A stretch of 64,000 nt of DNA from Halomonas sp. M4R1S46 (GCF_025725685.1 NZ_CP107008.1:2914001-2978000); one strand, 5' to 3'. Numbered from the stretch's first letter, positions 16,795-25,444 are shown. Made by a program: numbers and translations. The notes: generated from the letters alone by a model not told the origin.

Positions 16795-18056
16795 CAATCT
16801 CCTCCAAGAACATTGCGGACCTCACCATGCCCTACCAAGTCGGATAATATTGTATAGTTGTTTTTCTCCTTTCTAATTCGCCCCGCAATGATACTAGGAT
16901 GAATCCTCAACCTTTCTGCATCTTTTAAAACTGATTGGCGACTCATTGAAAATCTGGACAAGCACGTGTCCCAGGCTTCCTGAGGGATCAGAGAATCCAA
17001 CGCAAACTTGTCAGCCTCCTCCTCAAGAGGATCATGATAACTTCCGTCTTCTTCATCAAAGAAATCCATATTTAATGAATCGAACAGATGAAGGAAAACG
17101 TGGCCAAGCTCATGAAAAAGCACAAACCAGAAATTATCTAATCTGTCATGACGTAGTGTCATCGCAATGACTGGATGTCCCGTATCCAGCATCATAGCAG
17201 CACCGTCTAAATATGTACCTTGCAGGTGTGGCTCAACTATAAATATGACACCTTTTGACGCTAAAAACCCTTTAACTTTTTCAAGAGCGTTATCTGAAGC
17301 AGAAAGTAAAGCGAGTTCCCTTACCCAGCTGTCATTTAAGAAAAACTCACCAACATTGCCAGAGGAAGCAATATCTCGGGCCTTCTCAAGCACTCTTGCT
17401 TGCCAAGCAAGCAGAGAATATTCTTTCGGGGAGTTTCCACCGTAAAATTTTTTTCTATGCAAAGCCGTAGCATACTGGCTCCCAGCTGCACGTAAAAAGA
17501 AACTCTTTACTGCTTCAGCCGGTGATGCCTTATGCTTAAGTTCAATCCAACCTCTTTTTATCATTTCTTTTATGGGAAACTCAGACCAGTCAACATCATC
17601 TTCTTTTTCCCAAACAAAAACAGCATTGCCGCTAGAGTTCGTAGACTCCCCCCAAGACTCAGAAATTTTTACACCCAACACCTGAGAAATTTCAATTAGC
17701 CTAGATAGGCTAGCCCCCATATACTCTGAAGACTCATACCTTTGTATCTGCTGAGGTTTAACATTGACCAAATCTGCTAAAGACTTCTGAGACAGCCCTT
17801 TTGCTATTCGAGCTTGGATTAACACCCTAGGCAAGCTGCTTAGATCAGAGTATTCAGAGTGCCTTAAATGACCTTGTTTTAGAAACGAATACTCAGCAAC
17901 TTGAGACTCAAGATCAGATATCTGACTCTCTAAGGCTGCCTTTTGCGCTTTGACAAGCCAATCACTAGCCTCATTCCCATTTAAAGAGATCAAGGCAGAT
18001 TTGAGCTCCTCAACCTGCTTTGAGGTGATTTTGTATTGCCTTTCATTGCAAATCAT
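16794..18056 (-). CDS. XRE regulator fused to ImmA/IrrE metallopeptidase
   Basis: A 420-residue protein in three parts. Residues 1-70 are helical with coiled-coil potential. Residues about 75-130 are an XRE helix-turn-helix (IAKGLSQKSLADLVNVKPQQ, then IQRYES). Residues about 230-400 are an ImmA/IrrE zinc peptidase with HELGH at 315-319 and a downstream EEEADKFA supplying the third ligand. ImmA-type peptidases cleave cognate repressors to induce mobile elements or defence genes; here repressor and protease are one chain. Its start overlaps the DUF6932 stop (ATGA, 18053-18056). It is the natural candidate for binding the palindrome at 18532-18557. Confidence 0.85.
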   Translation of the reverse strand: MICNERQYKITSKQVEELKSALISLNGNEASDWLVKAQKAALESQISDLESQVAEYSFLKQGHLRHSEYSDLSSLPRVLIQARIAKGLSQKSLADLVNVKPQQIQRYESSEYMGASLSRLIEISQVLGVKISESWGESTNSSGNAVFVWEKEDDVDWSEFPIKEMIKRGWIELKHKASPAEAVKSFFLRAAGSQYATALHRKKFYGGNSPKEYSLLAWQARVLEKARDIASSGNVGEFFLNDSWVRELALLSASDNALEKVKGFLASKGVIFIVEPHLQGTYLDGAAMMLDTGHPVIAMTLRHDRLDNFWFVLFHELGHVFLHLFDSLNMDFFDEEDGSYHDPLEEEADKFALDSLIPQEAWDTCLSRFSMSRQSVLKDAERLRIHPSIIAGRIRKEKNNYTILSDLVGHGEVRNVLGGD

Positions 18057-18532
18057 GACGATTCTCCTTCAACAGCGTTAAAGGATTCAGCTGTTAAATC
18101 GATAGCGACAATACCTTTCCTACCCCCAGAGTGTTTTTCTACCTGAAAAAATTCTATAAATTTCTTACCAGGTGCGGCTTCTAAAGAGAAGGGAAACACC
18201 TCTCCCAAAAACTTTTCTTTTTGTTTTCTTCGCAGTTCTGAGAAATCAAGGAGAACCGGGTCTAGTAAGCTAGGATCAACGGCATACGGATCCCAACATC
18301 CATCGTAATCCCCCGGATTAGGCTTCCCTGTGACATAGCTACCGTCTAGAAATAAGCGTCTGCATCCAGCACGTGCCAGCGCTTCAGATACTTCCAAGAG
18401 GCCAGAAAAAAGCTTTCGTCTACGTACATTCGTCGCAAACGCTGCCTCAACCTCGGCTAGGGTTGCCCAGTGGATACCTGGAGGGAGCACGCTCCAAGGC
18501 GCGCCATGTATAGTTACTAAATTGGGCAGCAT
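18053..18532 (-). CDS. DUF6932 family, nucleotidyltransferase-like protein
   Basis: A 159-residue protein starting MLPNLVTIHGAPWSVLPPGI. The motif LFLDGSYVTGKPNPGDYDGC resembles a minimal nucleotidyltransferase active site (GSxxTGKxxPxDYD). Size and pattern fit DUF6932 as I remember it. The ATG at 18532 was preferred over an upstream TTG at 18568, because that TTG is part of a -35 box (TTGACA) and the intervening bases form promoter and operator. With that promoter the transcript would start at or within a base of the ATG, so the gene may be leaderless. It is first in the DUF6932, XRE-ImmA, beta operon. Confidence 0.7.
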   Translation of the reverse strand: MLPNLVTIHGAPWSVLPPGIHWATLAEVEAAFATNVRRRKLFSGLLEVSEALARAGCRRLFLDGSYVTGKPNPGDYDGCWDPYAVDPSLLDPVLLDFSELRRKQKEKFLGEVFPFSLEAAPGKKFIEFFQVEKHSGGRKGIVAIDLTAESFNAVEGESS

Positions 18533-18568
18533 GTACACAACGATAGTGTTGTGTACATTAATTGTCAA
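18532..18568 (-). promoter_or_regulatory. promoter with overlapping perfect palindromic operator
   Basis: On the reverse strand, TTGACA (18568-18563), a 17-base spacer and TATCGT (18545-18540) form a promoter ending 7 bases before the ATG at 18532. Overlying it is a palindrome with perfect 10-bp arms, TGTACACAAC (18532-18541) and GTTGTGTACA (18548-18557), separated by 6 bases. Repressor binding would occlude both the polymerase and the start codon. Confidence 0.75.
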
Positions 18569-18768
18569 TAACTAATTCAATGGATCGACAACTAGGAGAA
18601 GCGTAAATAAAAACTATAAATATCAATTAGTTATATATAATCCCCTCTTATGCGATTAGGGAATTACAAAATAGCGATTAGCTCCCTTCTACACTCACCC
18701 AAGGTTCCAACGTTTTCGGCTACCTGTCGCCAACGCCAGTACGCACTCGTTGATCTCGCGCACACGAC

Positions 18769-19866
18769 GGCGGTCTCAAGTTCCAAGCGCAACGCTATTG
18801 AAGGGTGCTCGGTCCACCGACGGATTTCTTGAGCACCTCGGCGTAAACTTCCAGCGGCGTTCGCCAGTCCAGTGTCTTGCGCGGCCGGGTGTTCAGTGAA
18901 TCAGCGATCTCATCGAGCTCTTCCTGGCTGTAGACCGACAGATCCGTGCCCTTCGGCAGGTACTGCCGCAACAGCCCGTTGGTGTTCTCATTGGAGCCCC
19001 GCTGCCATGGGCTATGCGGATCAGCGAAGTAGATCGCCGTACCGGTCTTCTGAGTGATCTCGGCATGCTTCATCATCTCTCTGCCCTGGTCGTACGTCAT
19101 GGACAGGCGCAGGGAGCGCGGCACTTCATTGAGCTTGTCACTGAAGCCGACGGCCGCCGCCGTCGCCGTGGTGCCGTCCACTTTCGCCAGGATCACCAAC
19201 CGTGTGGTCCGCTCCACCAGCGTACCGACGGCGGAGCGATTGTTGGCGCCAATGATGAGATCGCCTTCCCAGTGGCCAGGCATCAGGCGATCTTCGATCT
19301 CCGGCGGCCGCATATGGATGCTGACCAGCTCGGGGATCTGCTGGCGTCGATCCTTGCCACGACTGCGTGGACGACGCTTGCCGTTGCCCTGCCGTAAGCA
19401 GGCGATGAGTTCCTTCTTGAGGCTGCCGCGAGGCATCACATAGAGCGCGTTGTAGATGGCCTCATGCGAGACCTGGCGACGTGAATCGTTGGGAGACATA
19501 CGCTTCAGTGTGCGGGCTATCTGTTCCGGTGACCAGTACTTGCGCAGCAGGTAGACCACCACCTCGAAGAGCTCCCCGTCGGGATGCAGCTTGGGGCGCT
19601 GACGTGGCCGATGTCGCGTCAGACGGGCCCGGTAACCCGCCAGGCCGGCATCATAGCCCTTGATGGGATCGACCGTGTGACGAGCGATTTCTCGCGACAC
19701 TGTGCTCGGTGCACGGCCCAGATGAGTGGCGATGGCCCGGATCGAATGAGTGGCTCGCATCATCATGATGGCGGCTCGGTCTTCAGCAGAGAGATGGCGA
19801 TAGCAGTGAGTCATGGCAGCACCGTACCTGATGGGTCACGTGTTGCACTTGCTCATTGAGACCGCC
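18769..19866 (-). mobile_element. IS30-family insertion sequence
   Basis: About 1.1 kb containing one transposase gene. The ends share GGCGGTCTCAA in inverted orientation (from 18769 and back from 19866), with partial identity continuing inward (AAGCGCAACG versus AAGTGCAACA). No convincing target-site duplication was found at these boundaries, so the exact ends may be off by a few bases, or flanking DNA may have been deleted. Confidence 0.8.
18795..19814 (-). CDS. IS30-family transposase
   Basis: A 339-residue transposase. An N-terminal HTH (LSAEDRAAIMMMRATHSIRA, then AIATHLGRAPSTVSREI) is followed by a DDE core: GHWEGDLIIG, MTYDQGREM and SPWQRGSNENTNGLLRQYLP, which supply D, D and E. Length and motifs are typical of IS30 elements, so the gene appears intact and possibly active. 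It lies between the defence-like operon and the small membrane protein gene. Confidence 0.93.
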   Translation of the reverse strand: MTHCYRHLSAEDRAAIMMMRATHSIRAIATHLGRAPSTVSREIARHTVDPIKGYDAGLAGYRARLTRHRPRQRPKLHPDGELFEVVVYLLRKYWSPEQIARTLKRMSPNDSRRQVSHEAIYNALYVMPRGSLKKELIACLRQGNGKRRPRSRGKDRRQQIPELVSIHMRPPEIEDRLMPGHWEGDLIIGANNRSAVGTLVERTTRLVILAKVDGTTATAAAVGFSDKLNEVPRSLRLSMTYDQGREMMKHAEITQKTGTAIYFADPHSPWQRGSNENTNGLLRQYLPKGTDLSVYSQEELDEIADSLNTRPRKTLDWRTPLEVYAEVLKKSVGGPSTLQ

Positions 19867-20182
19867 AACCCTCGCACTACTTTCATTATCATTCACAGCT
19901 CTTTTTATCTTGCACCTACCAGCGCTATACCAAGACAGTGCCGAAACATTCGGCCCCATCCAATCTCCATTAGAACTCCTCAGGATGTTGGTGGTCTGGG
20001 GGCTGATAATTTATCCGGCATTGGCGCCTTGGCTTATACTTGCAGCTGTTGTTCGTGGAACATATGCCATATACTCTCTCACGCAGAAAAGGCATTGGGT
20101 TAGTGTTGCATGCAACTGGCTATGGACGCGGACACGTTATCTAGGATGCCGAATTTGGCAACCTTTGAGTCATAATGAATAA
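19867..20182 (+). pseudogene. small membrane protein, probably 5'-truncated by IS30
   Basis: The open frame continues out of the IS30 end without a credible start codon of its own. Beyond the boundary it encodes about 105 residues with two hydrophobic segments (LALLSLSFTALFILHLPALY and LLRMLVVWGLIIYPALAPWL) and a basic tail. If the IS30 is removed between 18768 and 19867, this frame joins in phase with a frame opening at ATG 18650. An interrupted gene of about 145 codons is therefore possible but unproven. I recognise no family. Confidence 0.4.
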
Positions 20183-20552
20183 TTAAAAATCTGCTGATAT
20201 GAACTCAGCATCTCGGCCTCCCTTTGAAACGGTCCCTAAGGCTGGCGTCGGCCAGCCAGATCATAACAAACATGACGGAGACAACCGAGAGCATGGTAAA
20301 TAAGTCGGAGATGCCGAGCCGTAGGCGACGGGAAACGAATAGCCGACGGTGGCCGGACTAGAGCTGACAAGTGGTTGCACCACCATATTTAAGCCCTCAC
20401 CTTATTACAATAAAAAAGAACCTTAATTTTTTTTACCAGCCACACCAAAAAACGGCTTTTGTAAAAAATAACTTATAAAATAATAATCCGAACTTTATCT
20501 TATCAACTCTTTAAGCTACAATAACGACACATAAAGACATAACGGTGACCGT
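20183..20552. other. intergenic region before the two-gene nuclease-like module
   Basis: About 370 bases without a gene. The right half is very AT-rich. TACAAT at 20515-20520, 17 bases after TTTATC, could be the module's promoter, with GGTGA just before the ATG at 20553. The left half contains GC-richer sequence of unknown origin. Confidence 0.4.
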
Positions 20553-22301
20553 ATGCGCAAGGGAGAGTTAACAATAAGACTGGAAGAATCCATAGACTCT
20601 GGCAGTTTCCATACTTTCATAATAGAACTCGCATCCAAAGAAGAAAGCGAGCAGAAAAACAGGCTTACAGAAGCCTTGTCGACCCTCCATAACAATGGTC
20701 AACTAGATTTAAACGCAGAATACTCTAAACTCCCAATAAATGAAGTACAAGACAGGCTATTTATTTTAATCGATGTATACAACGACACTATTCCCTTAAT
20801 AGACTCAAAGCCAGAAGACATAATTGATTGCATAACGGAACTTACAGGAAAATGTGATGACGAATTTTCTTTTTTTGGAACCATGAGTTCTTTTACCGAG
20901 TTCTGCAAACAAGATCTTAACCGGGCAAAGCAAGCGCTAGATTATGTCTTACGAAAAGGGGAAGGCTATGAAAAATTCATATATAGTACAATACTTTCGG
21001 CTAACGATAAAAACATCGAATGGTCAATCACCCAAGTAGAAAAACTCGCCTCCCATCATTCCGCTTCAACAAGATTGCAAGCCTTTTCGGCAATTGCCTG
21101 CACTAAAGAAATCTCTCACCATAACTGCAAAAATGTTGTATCACTTATTGAAGAAGCGGCAGAAAAGGAAGGTGACGCCTCAGTTAAAGCTGTAATGCTT
21201 AGGGCCTTGACATTATTAACAAACAACAACGATGCTTTGTCAGAAAAAGCTGAACCGATCATCAAGAAAATAATAAACAAACCCAACCCGATCATTATTA
21301 GCGAAGCAGCACGCCTACTATCATTTGAAAAAGACGAAAACATCAAGATACCAAAACCAACACTATACACTCATTTGATAGAGAACCCACAAGAATGCTA
21401 CGAAGCCACCGGCCAAATTGATCATCTTTTAGCAAACCTTTTAAAGAAAGGTGAAAACACAACAGCTGAAAAAATCATTGAAGAGATACTGCGGGCCGTT
21501 CCTCAAGCAAACATATCGTTATTCAGGTTTTTTTCCAATGAGCTAATTAGAAATCAAGAAAAGTCTCTTCATAGACTGGTCACGAAATGGTTAAAATCAG
21601 GGGACTTGCTTTTAGGCCGGGCAGTCCATGACCTTATACAAGACTCACCTAGCAACAACATCGAGTTATCTGTAGATAGCAACCTGATAGAAAAAGCAAA
21701 CAATGAACTCAAGTTTCTCTCAAGGAAAGCTATAGGCTGGCTGTTTACAAGCCCCACAAGTGCTGCAAGCTTCGTTCTATCTTTGCATGAACATGCTAGC
21801 ACTGAAGTAAAAAAAGAAATTAATGAACTGTTTTATGAACTCCTCCTCTTGAGCTACACAGAAGAAGTCAGAGAATATCTAGAGAATATCTGGTCAAAAA
21901 AAAGCGAAGAAGCACATTCCATTTCTAAAGAACTCACCTCTAGACTAGACGCATACTTCGAAGAATTAAAAAGCGCTTCTAGAAGGAAAGAGCTAACAGC
22001 ACCAGAGAAAAACATCGAACTTTACTGGAAAGAGTTCGGCCGCTTGGTTGAGAAAGCCAAGGATGAGGGAAAGAAGAGTATTTTTGAGGAAATCTGTACT
22101 GTTCAGCACCTCCTCTATGGGAATACCACTATCTCTCATATCTATGATGCTTCTGGACAGGCTCATCGATCTGAAGTGCCTATGCAGACAGTCTCTCACT
22201 CATCACAACTTCCACGAATGACTGTTATAGATCCCATCGGCTTAGACATTCAGCTTCGTACATTTCGCTTAGAGAGGCCCCATCATGAAGTTAATTCTTA
22301 A
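20553..22301 (+). CDS. helical-repeat protein, unknown function (module gene 1)
   Basis: A 582-residue protein with low GC content that I do not recognise. Its predicted character is almost wholly alpha-helical, with repeated pairs of amphipathic helices (such as HSASTRLQAFSAIACTKEIS and DASVKAVMLRALTLLTNNND, then PIIISEAARLLSFEKDENI), resembling HEAT or ARM-type solenoids. The last 60 residues are less helical and end RLERPHHEVNS. No enzyme motif or membrane segment is visible. Its last 17 bases overlap the next gene, so the two are co-translated. A sensor or scaffold role for the nuclease-like partner is an inference from that arrangement. Confidence 0.65.
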   Translation: MRKGELTIRLEESIDSGSFHTFIIELASKEESEQKNRLTEALSTLHNNGQLDLNAEYSKLPINEVQDRLFILIDVYNDTIPLIDSKPEDIIDCITELTGKCDDEFSFFGTMSSFTEFCKQDLNRAKQALDYVLRKGEGYEKFIYSTILSANDKNIEWSITQVEKLASHHSASTRLQAFSAIACTKEISHHNCKNVVSLIEEAAEKEGDASVKAVMLRALTLLTNNNDALSEKAEPIIKKIINKPNPIIISEAARLLSFEKDENIKIPKPTLYTHLIENPQECYEATGQIDHLLANLLKKGENTTAEKIIEEILRAVPQANISLFRFFSNELIRNQEKSLHRLVTKWLKSGDLLLGRAVHDLIQDSPSNNIELSVDSNLIEKANNELKFLSRKAIGWLFTSPTSAASFVLSLHEHASTEVKKEINELFYELLLLSYTEEVREYLENIWSKKSEEAHSISKELTSRLDAYFEELKSASRRKELTAPEKNIELYWKEFGRLVEKAKDEGKKSIFEEICTVQHLLYGNTTISHIYDASGQAHRSEVPMQTVSHSSQLPRMTVIDPIGLDIQLRTFRLERPHHEVNS

Positions 22302-23991
22302 ACAGTACCTTTCTGGCCTTAAGGAACGAAGCGAGCTTGACGCTATATTGCCCTGCCTGTTGAGCCAAATGGGGCTCAATGTATTTATCTCACCAACGCG
22401 TGGAGTAAAAGAATATGGTGTTGACATTGCAGCCGTTGGAAAGATTGGAGACGCGCAAGAAAAAGTTTATTTGTTTTCCGTCAAGGCTGGCAACTTAACA
22501 CGCAGCACCTGGAGTGGAAATACTGATCAGGCATTGCGTCCTTCCTTGGACGAGATACTTGATGCGTTTATACCTAGCAGGATACCTCCTGAGCACAAAA
22601 CTAAGCCTATAGTGATCTGTATGTGTTTTGGCGGCGATGTAAGCTCAGGGATTAGACAAGAAGTTACAGGTTACACAAGCCGGATGAGCAATGACTCATT
22701 GAACTTTGAGGAATGGAATGGGGACAAGCTTTCAGACTTAATTATTGAAAACCTACTTCAACAAGAGCTACTTCCTAATGACTGGCAGTCGCTTCTTAGA
22801 AAATCATTAGCCTTACTTGATGAACCTCAAGCTTCGCATATACATTTCCAGAGACTTGTTAGAGAAATACTTAATGGAATAGATGATGACACTGACAAAA
22901 TCACCCGCTCTTTAAACTGTGTAAACCTTTGCTTATGGGTGCTTTTTTCTTGGTGCCGCGAAGGCAGAAATTTAGAATCCGCTTACTTATCTGCTGAATT
23001 TTCAGCTTTGTATGCCTGGAGGGTTAGAAAAGCAAGTAGCAAGACAAAAGTTGTTTCAGCTTATGAGGGGCTCCTTGAAACATACAACAAAATTACAAAC
23101 AACTTCCTTGATGAATGCATAATACCTTTTGTTGATCAACAGCATGCAATTTCTGTAGCCGTCAACTCTCCTTGTTCAATTGACATTAACTTGAAGCTTT
23201 TTGACTTACTCGGCCGCTTAGCAGTAAAAGGACAGTGGCTGCTTCACCACCTCTCACAAAACTATATAAAAAACCCTCCTACCAACGGAGAAAATCAAGA
23301 ACAGGAAGCCATCAGAAAAGAATTGGAAAGCACAACAAGATCAATTAAACTAATGGTGGTAAACAACCCTGCCTTGTTGTCACCTTATTCTGACTCGCAA
23401 GCTATTGAGATTTTTTTGGCTGTTCACCTGCTTACTCAAAACTCCGATCATGATATTTTTGTAAAAGACTGGCTAGAACACTTAGTCGACAGAAGCACTT
23501 TCTCGTACAAAACAAATAGCATGTACCCTTGTAACCTGTATACATACGAACAACTCCTTAGCCACAAAAACCTAGAAGAACACACTGCTTCTTATAAAGA
23601 GAAAATCACTAGAGGAAGCATTCTTTACCCGACATTGCTATTGTTCTCTGAGCTCCACCAACAGAACTCACTCAGTCAGAGCATCGAAAAGTTTATTAGA
23701 GAAGAGCTGAGCCATTGCACACTTCAATACTGGCATCCAAACTCCTCCAGTGAGGAAAACCTTTACACCAACACTAGTGCACACGGTTCTTCATCAGTGA
23801 TCAATGACCCAAGTGCCAAAGCCGTCATTGAACATTGCTATGAAGATTGCAAACATTCTAGTGATTTTTGGCAACTTAGTGCTGTAAAAAATGGCTACCT
23901 ACCTTTAACACTTATAGCAAGCCGCTATTACCGCCACCCCGTTCCGCTTCATATCCTTGAGCCCTTACTTGAAGATTACTTGACAGGATAA
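22285..23991 (+). CDS. PD-(D/E)XK-like nuclease domain protein, unknown (module gene 2)
   Basis: A 568-residue protein. The first 70 residues look like a restriction-endonuclease fold: SELDAILPCLLSQMGLNVFI with E17, then GVKEYGVDIAAVG with D47, then KVYLFSVKAGN with K67. The residue two before the lysine is S65 rather than E or Q, so the site is variant. The remainder (about 190-568) is alpha-helical with no family I recognise. It overlaps the preceding gene by 17 bases and is followed by a strong terminator, so the pair forms a closed bicistronic unit. An Mrr-like DNA-targeting effector is plausible but unproven. Confidence 0.6.
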   Translation: MKLILKQYLSGLKERSELDAILPCLLSQMGLNVFISPTRGVKEYGVDIAAVGKIGDAQEKVYLFSVKAGNLTRSTWSGNTDQALRPSLDEILDAFIPSRIPPEHKTKPIVICMCFGGDVSSGIRQEVTGYTSRMSNDSLNFEEWNGDKLSDLIIENLLQQELLPNDWQSLLRKSLALLDEPQASHIHFQRLVREILNGIDDDTDKITRSLNCVNLCLWVLFSWCREGRNLESAYLSAEFSALYAWRVRKASSKTKVVSAYEGLLETYNKITNNFLDECIIPFVDQQHAISVAVNSPCSIDINLKLFDLLGRLAVKGQWLLHHLSQNYIKNPPTNGENQEQEAIRKELESTTRSIKLMVVNNPALLSPYSDSQAIEIFLAVHLLTQNSDHDIFVKDWLEHLVDRSTFSYKTNSMYPCNLYTYEQLLSHKNLEEHTASYKEKITRGSILYPTLLLFSELHQQNSLSQSIEKFIREELSHCTLQYWHPNSSSEENLYTNTSAHGSSSVINDPSAKAVIEHCYEDCKHSSDFWQLSAVKNGYLPLTLIASRYYRHPVPLHILEPLLEDYLTG

Positions 23992-24025
23992 TTTCTCCTT
24001 CCACATAGGATGTGTGCAATATAGA

Positions 24026-24060
24026 ACAGCGAAGCTTACACAAGCTTCGCTGTCTTATTA
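24026..24060 (+). terminator. Rho-independent-type terminator of the two-gene module
   Basis: ACAGCGAAGCTT (24026-24037), a 4-base loop and AAGCTTCGCTGT (24042-24053) form a perfect 12-bp stem followed by CTTATTA, 35 bases after the stop at 23991. Confidence 0.8.
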
Positions 24061-24107
24061 AAGAACATCCAATCCTCTTAGCTTCTCAATCAAGGAAAGG
24101 TCCATAC

Positions 24108-24203
24108 CAGTCGATCCAGATGACTATGAGGTATGCACACCTGTCCCCTGAGCATCTCAGTGAAGCAGTGAAATTCAGTCCCCATGCTCCATTTTTTGAT
24201 TAA
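24108..24203 (+). pseudogene. C-terminal remnant of a tyrosine recombinase (integrase)
   Basis: Thirty-one codons reading QSIQMTMRYAHLSPEHLSEA, then VKF, match the end of phage-type integrases. MRYAHLSPEH contains the catalytic tyrosine. Everything upstream (the catalytic R, H and R boxes) is missing and replaced by the terminator of the preceding module. This is probably the decayed integrase that inserted the island at the tRNA. Confidence 0.75.
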
Positions 24204-24269
24204 CAGATAAGCAAAAATATCAAAAAACAACATACCCTAAATCTTTTCCCCATTTACAAATGGATGAAA

Positions 24270-25244
24270 TCAACTCGAGAAACCTCTAGGAACTTTCATC
24301 CACGCATGAACCATTTCACCACTCCCCCAATGAGCAATAAAGTTAGACGGCGGAATACTATACCTCAAAACAAACTCTTTCTCGAAATCAACAACCCCAG
24401 AAAACTCAACACCTACTAGCGAGAAGACATTCACTCCCAGCGAAAAATTCACCGAACACCCTTTACTATACTTCCAGTTTACTGGAGAGCTTTCAGGATA
24501 ACCATGATAAGGAAAATCAATAAAAGTCTTATACTTCTCCCTCATCTTTTTAAAACCTTGCACCCCATCATAAGACTCATTTTCAATTTTCTTCATCCTA
24601 ATCGGACCATGTTTACGCATTTCTTTAACATGAACAATATCATGATCTGTCTCTTCTTTATAAAGCCTAACCAAATCAATATCATAGGAGAGAACAAGCT
24701 TGGAAGAGATATTATTAAAAACAAACTCCTGATCAACAGAGACTGAGTTTTTAATAGAAGGGCCTCCGTTCAGACAACCAAAACGGATAGTCAACGCAGC
24801 GTCTCCACTCAACCCTTCCTTTAATCCAGCTATCAAAGAAAAATCAGAGCACTTTGGCAACAAAAATCTTCCAATCTCAAACTCAACAGTCTTAGTATTA
24901 TTTTTGTTATCTGGATTATAGGGCGTCAAACTATCCCCATCTCGATCATAGTTGAACGCCTTATATCCGAAAATCTTTTTTACATGCATCCCTGCATGGC
25001 GACATAAAAAAGACAAAAATTCAGCCTTTACATGGTTATCTATATCAAATCTATCAAAAGCTGAAGATTCTCTTGCAGCATACTCTGCTTCACTCGGAAT
25101 ATAAAATCCATCTCGATGAGGCGTAAACAACGGGGGCAAAACCTCAACCACTTCTTCCCCTAAAAGGTTTTGCGAAATTATCCCGTATGCAGATAATCCG
25201 CCCACAGGATCCGTCGTAATCTGAGGCTTATACTCTCCAGGCAT
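24270..25244 (-). CDS. hypothetical protein, unrecognised
   Basis: A 324-residue protein from an ATG at 25244 preceded by GAGGAGGGAGT; an upstream ATG at 25268 lacks such a site. It has no signal peptide and no clear membrane segment. The second half looks beta-rich with alternating hydrophobics (KLVLSYDIDLVRLYK, SVNFSLGVNVFSLVGVEFSG, EKEFVLRYSIPPSNFIAHWG). I recognise no catalytic motif. It is a single gene in low-GC island DNA, between the integrase remnant and the IS1380 element. It may be cargo or a third part of a defence cluster, but nothing in the sequence decides this. Confidence 0.6.
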   Translation of the reverse strand: MPGEYKPQITTDPVGGLSAYGIISQNLLGEEVVEVLPPLFTPHRDGFYIPSEAEYAARESSAFDRFDIDNHVKAEFLSFLCRHAGMHVKKIFGYKAFNYDRDGDSLTPYNPDNKNNTKTVEFEIGRFLLPKCSDFSLIAGLKEGLSGDAALTIRFGCLNGGPSIKNSVSVDQEFVFNNISSKLVLSYDIDLVRLYKEETDHDIVHVKEMRKHGPIRMKKIENESYDGVQGFKKMREKYKTFIDFPYHGYPESSPVNWKYSKGCSVNFSLGVNVFSLVGVEFSGVVDFEKEFVLRYSIPPSNFIAHWGSGEMVHAWMKVPRGFSS

Positions 25245-25444
25245 ACTCCCTCCTCGGCAAGAGAACATTTCCCGAATTTTATGGCGACAAATTCATCTTA
25301 GATACTGGCCATTAATTTCGCAAAAGTAGAGTTCTCTTACGACATCTACTAGAGACGTAGAATCCACCCCTGATTTTTTACCTATCACTCAGTAGGAGTT
25401 TCTTCATCCCGGCTTATTCATGAGGCAGGCCTGAAAATGAAGAT

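Noticed and set aside
18532..18568. TTG at 18568 as start of the DUF6932 gene
   Set aside because: The TTG is part of a TTGACA box and the twelve extra codons encode the promoter and palindrome; the ATG at 18532 fits family length better.
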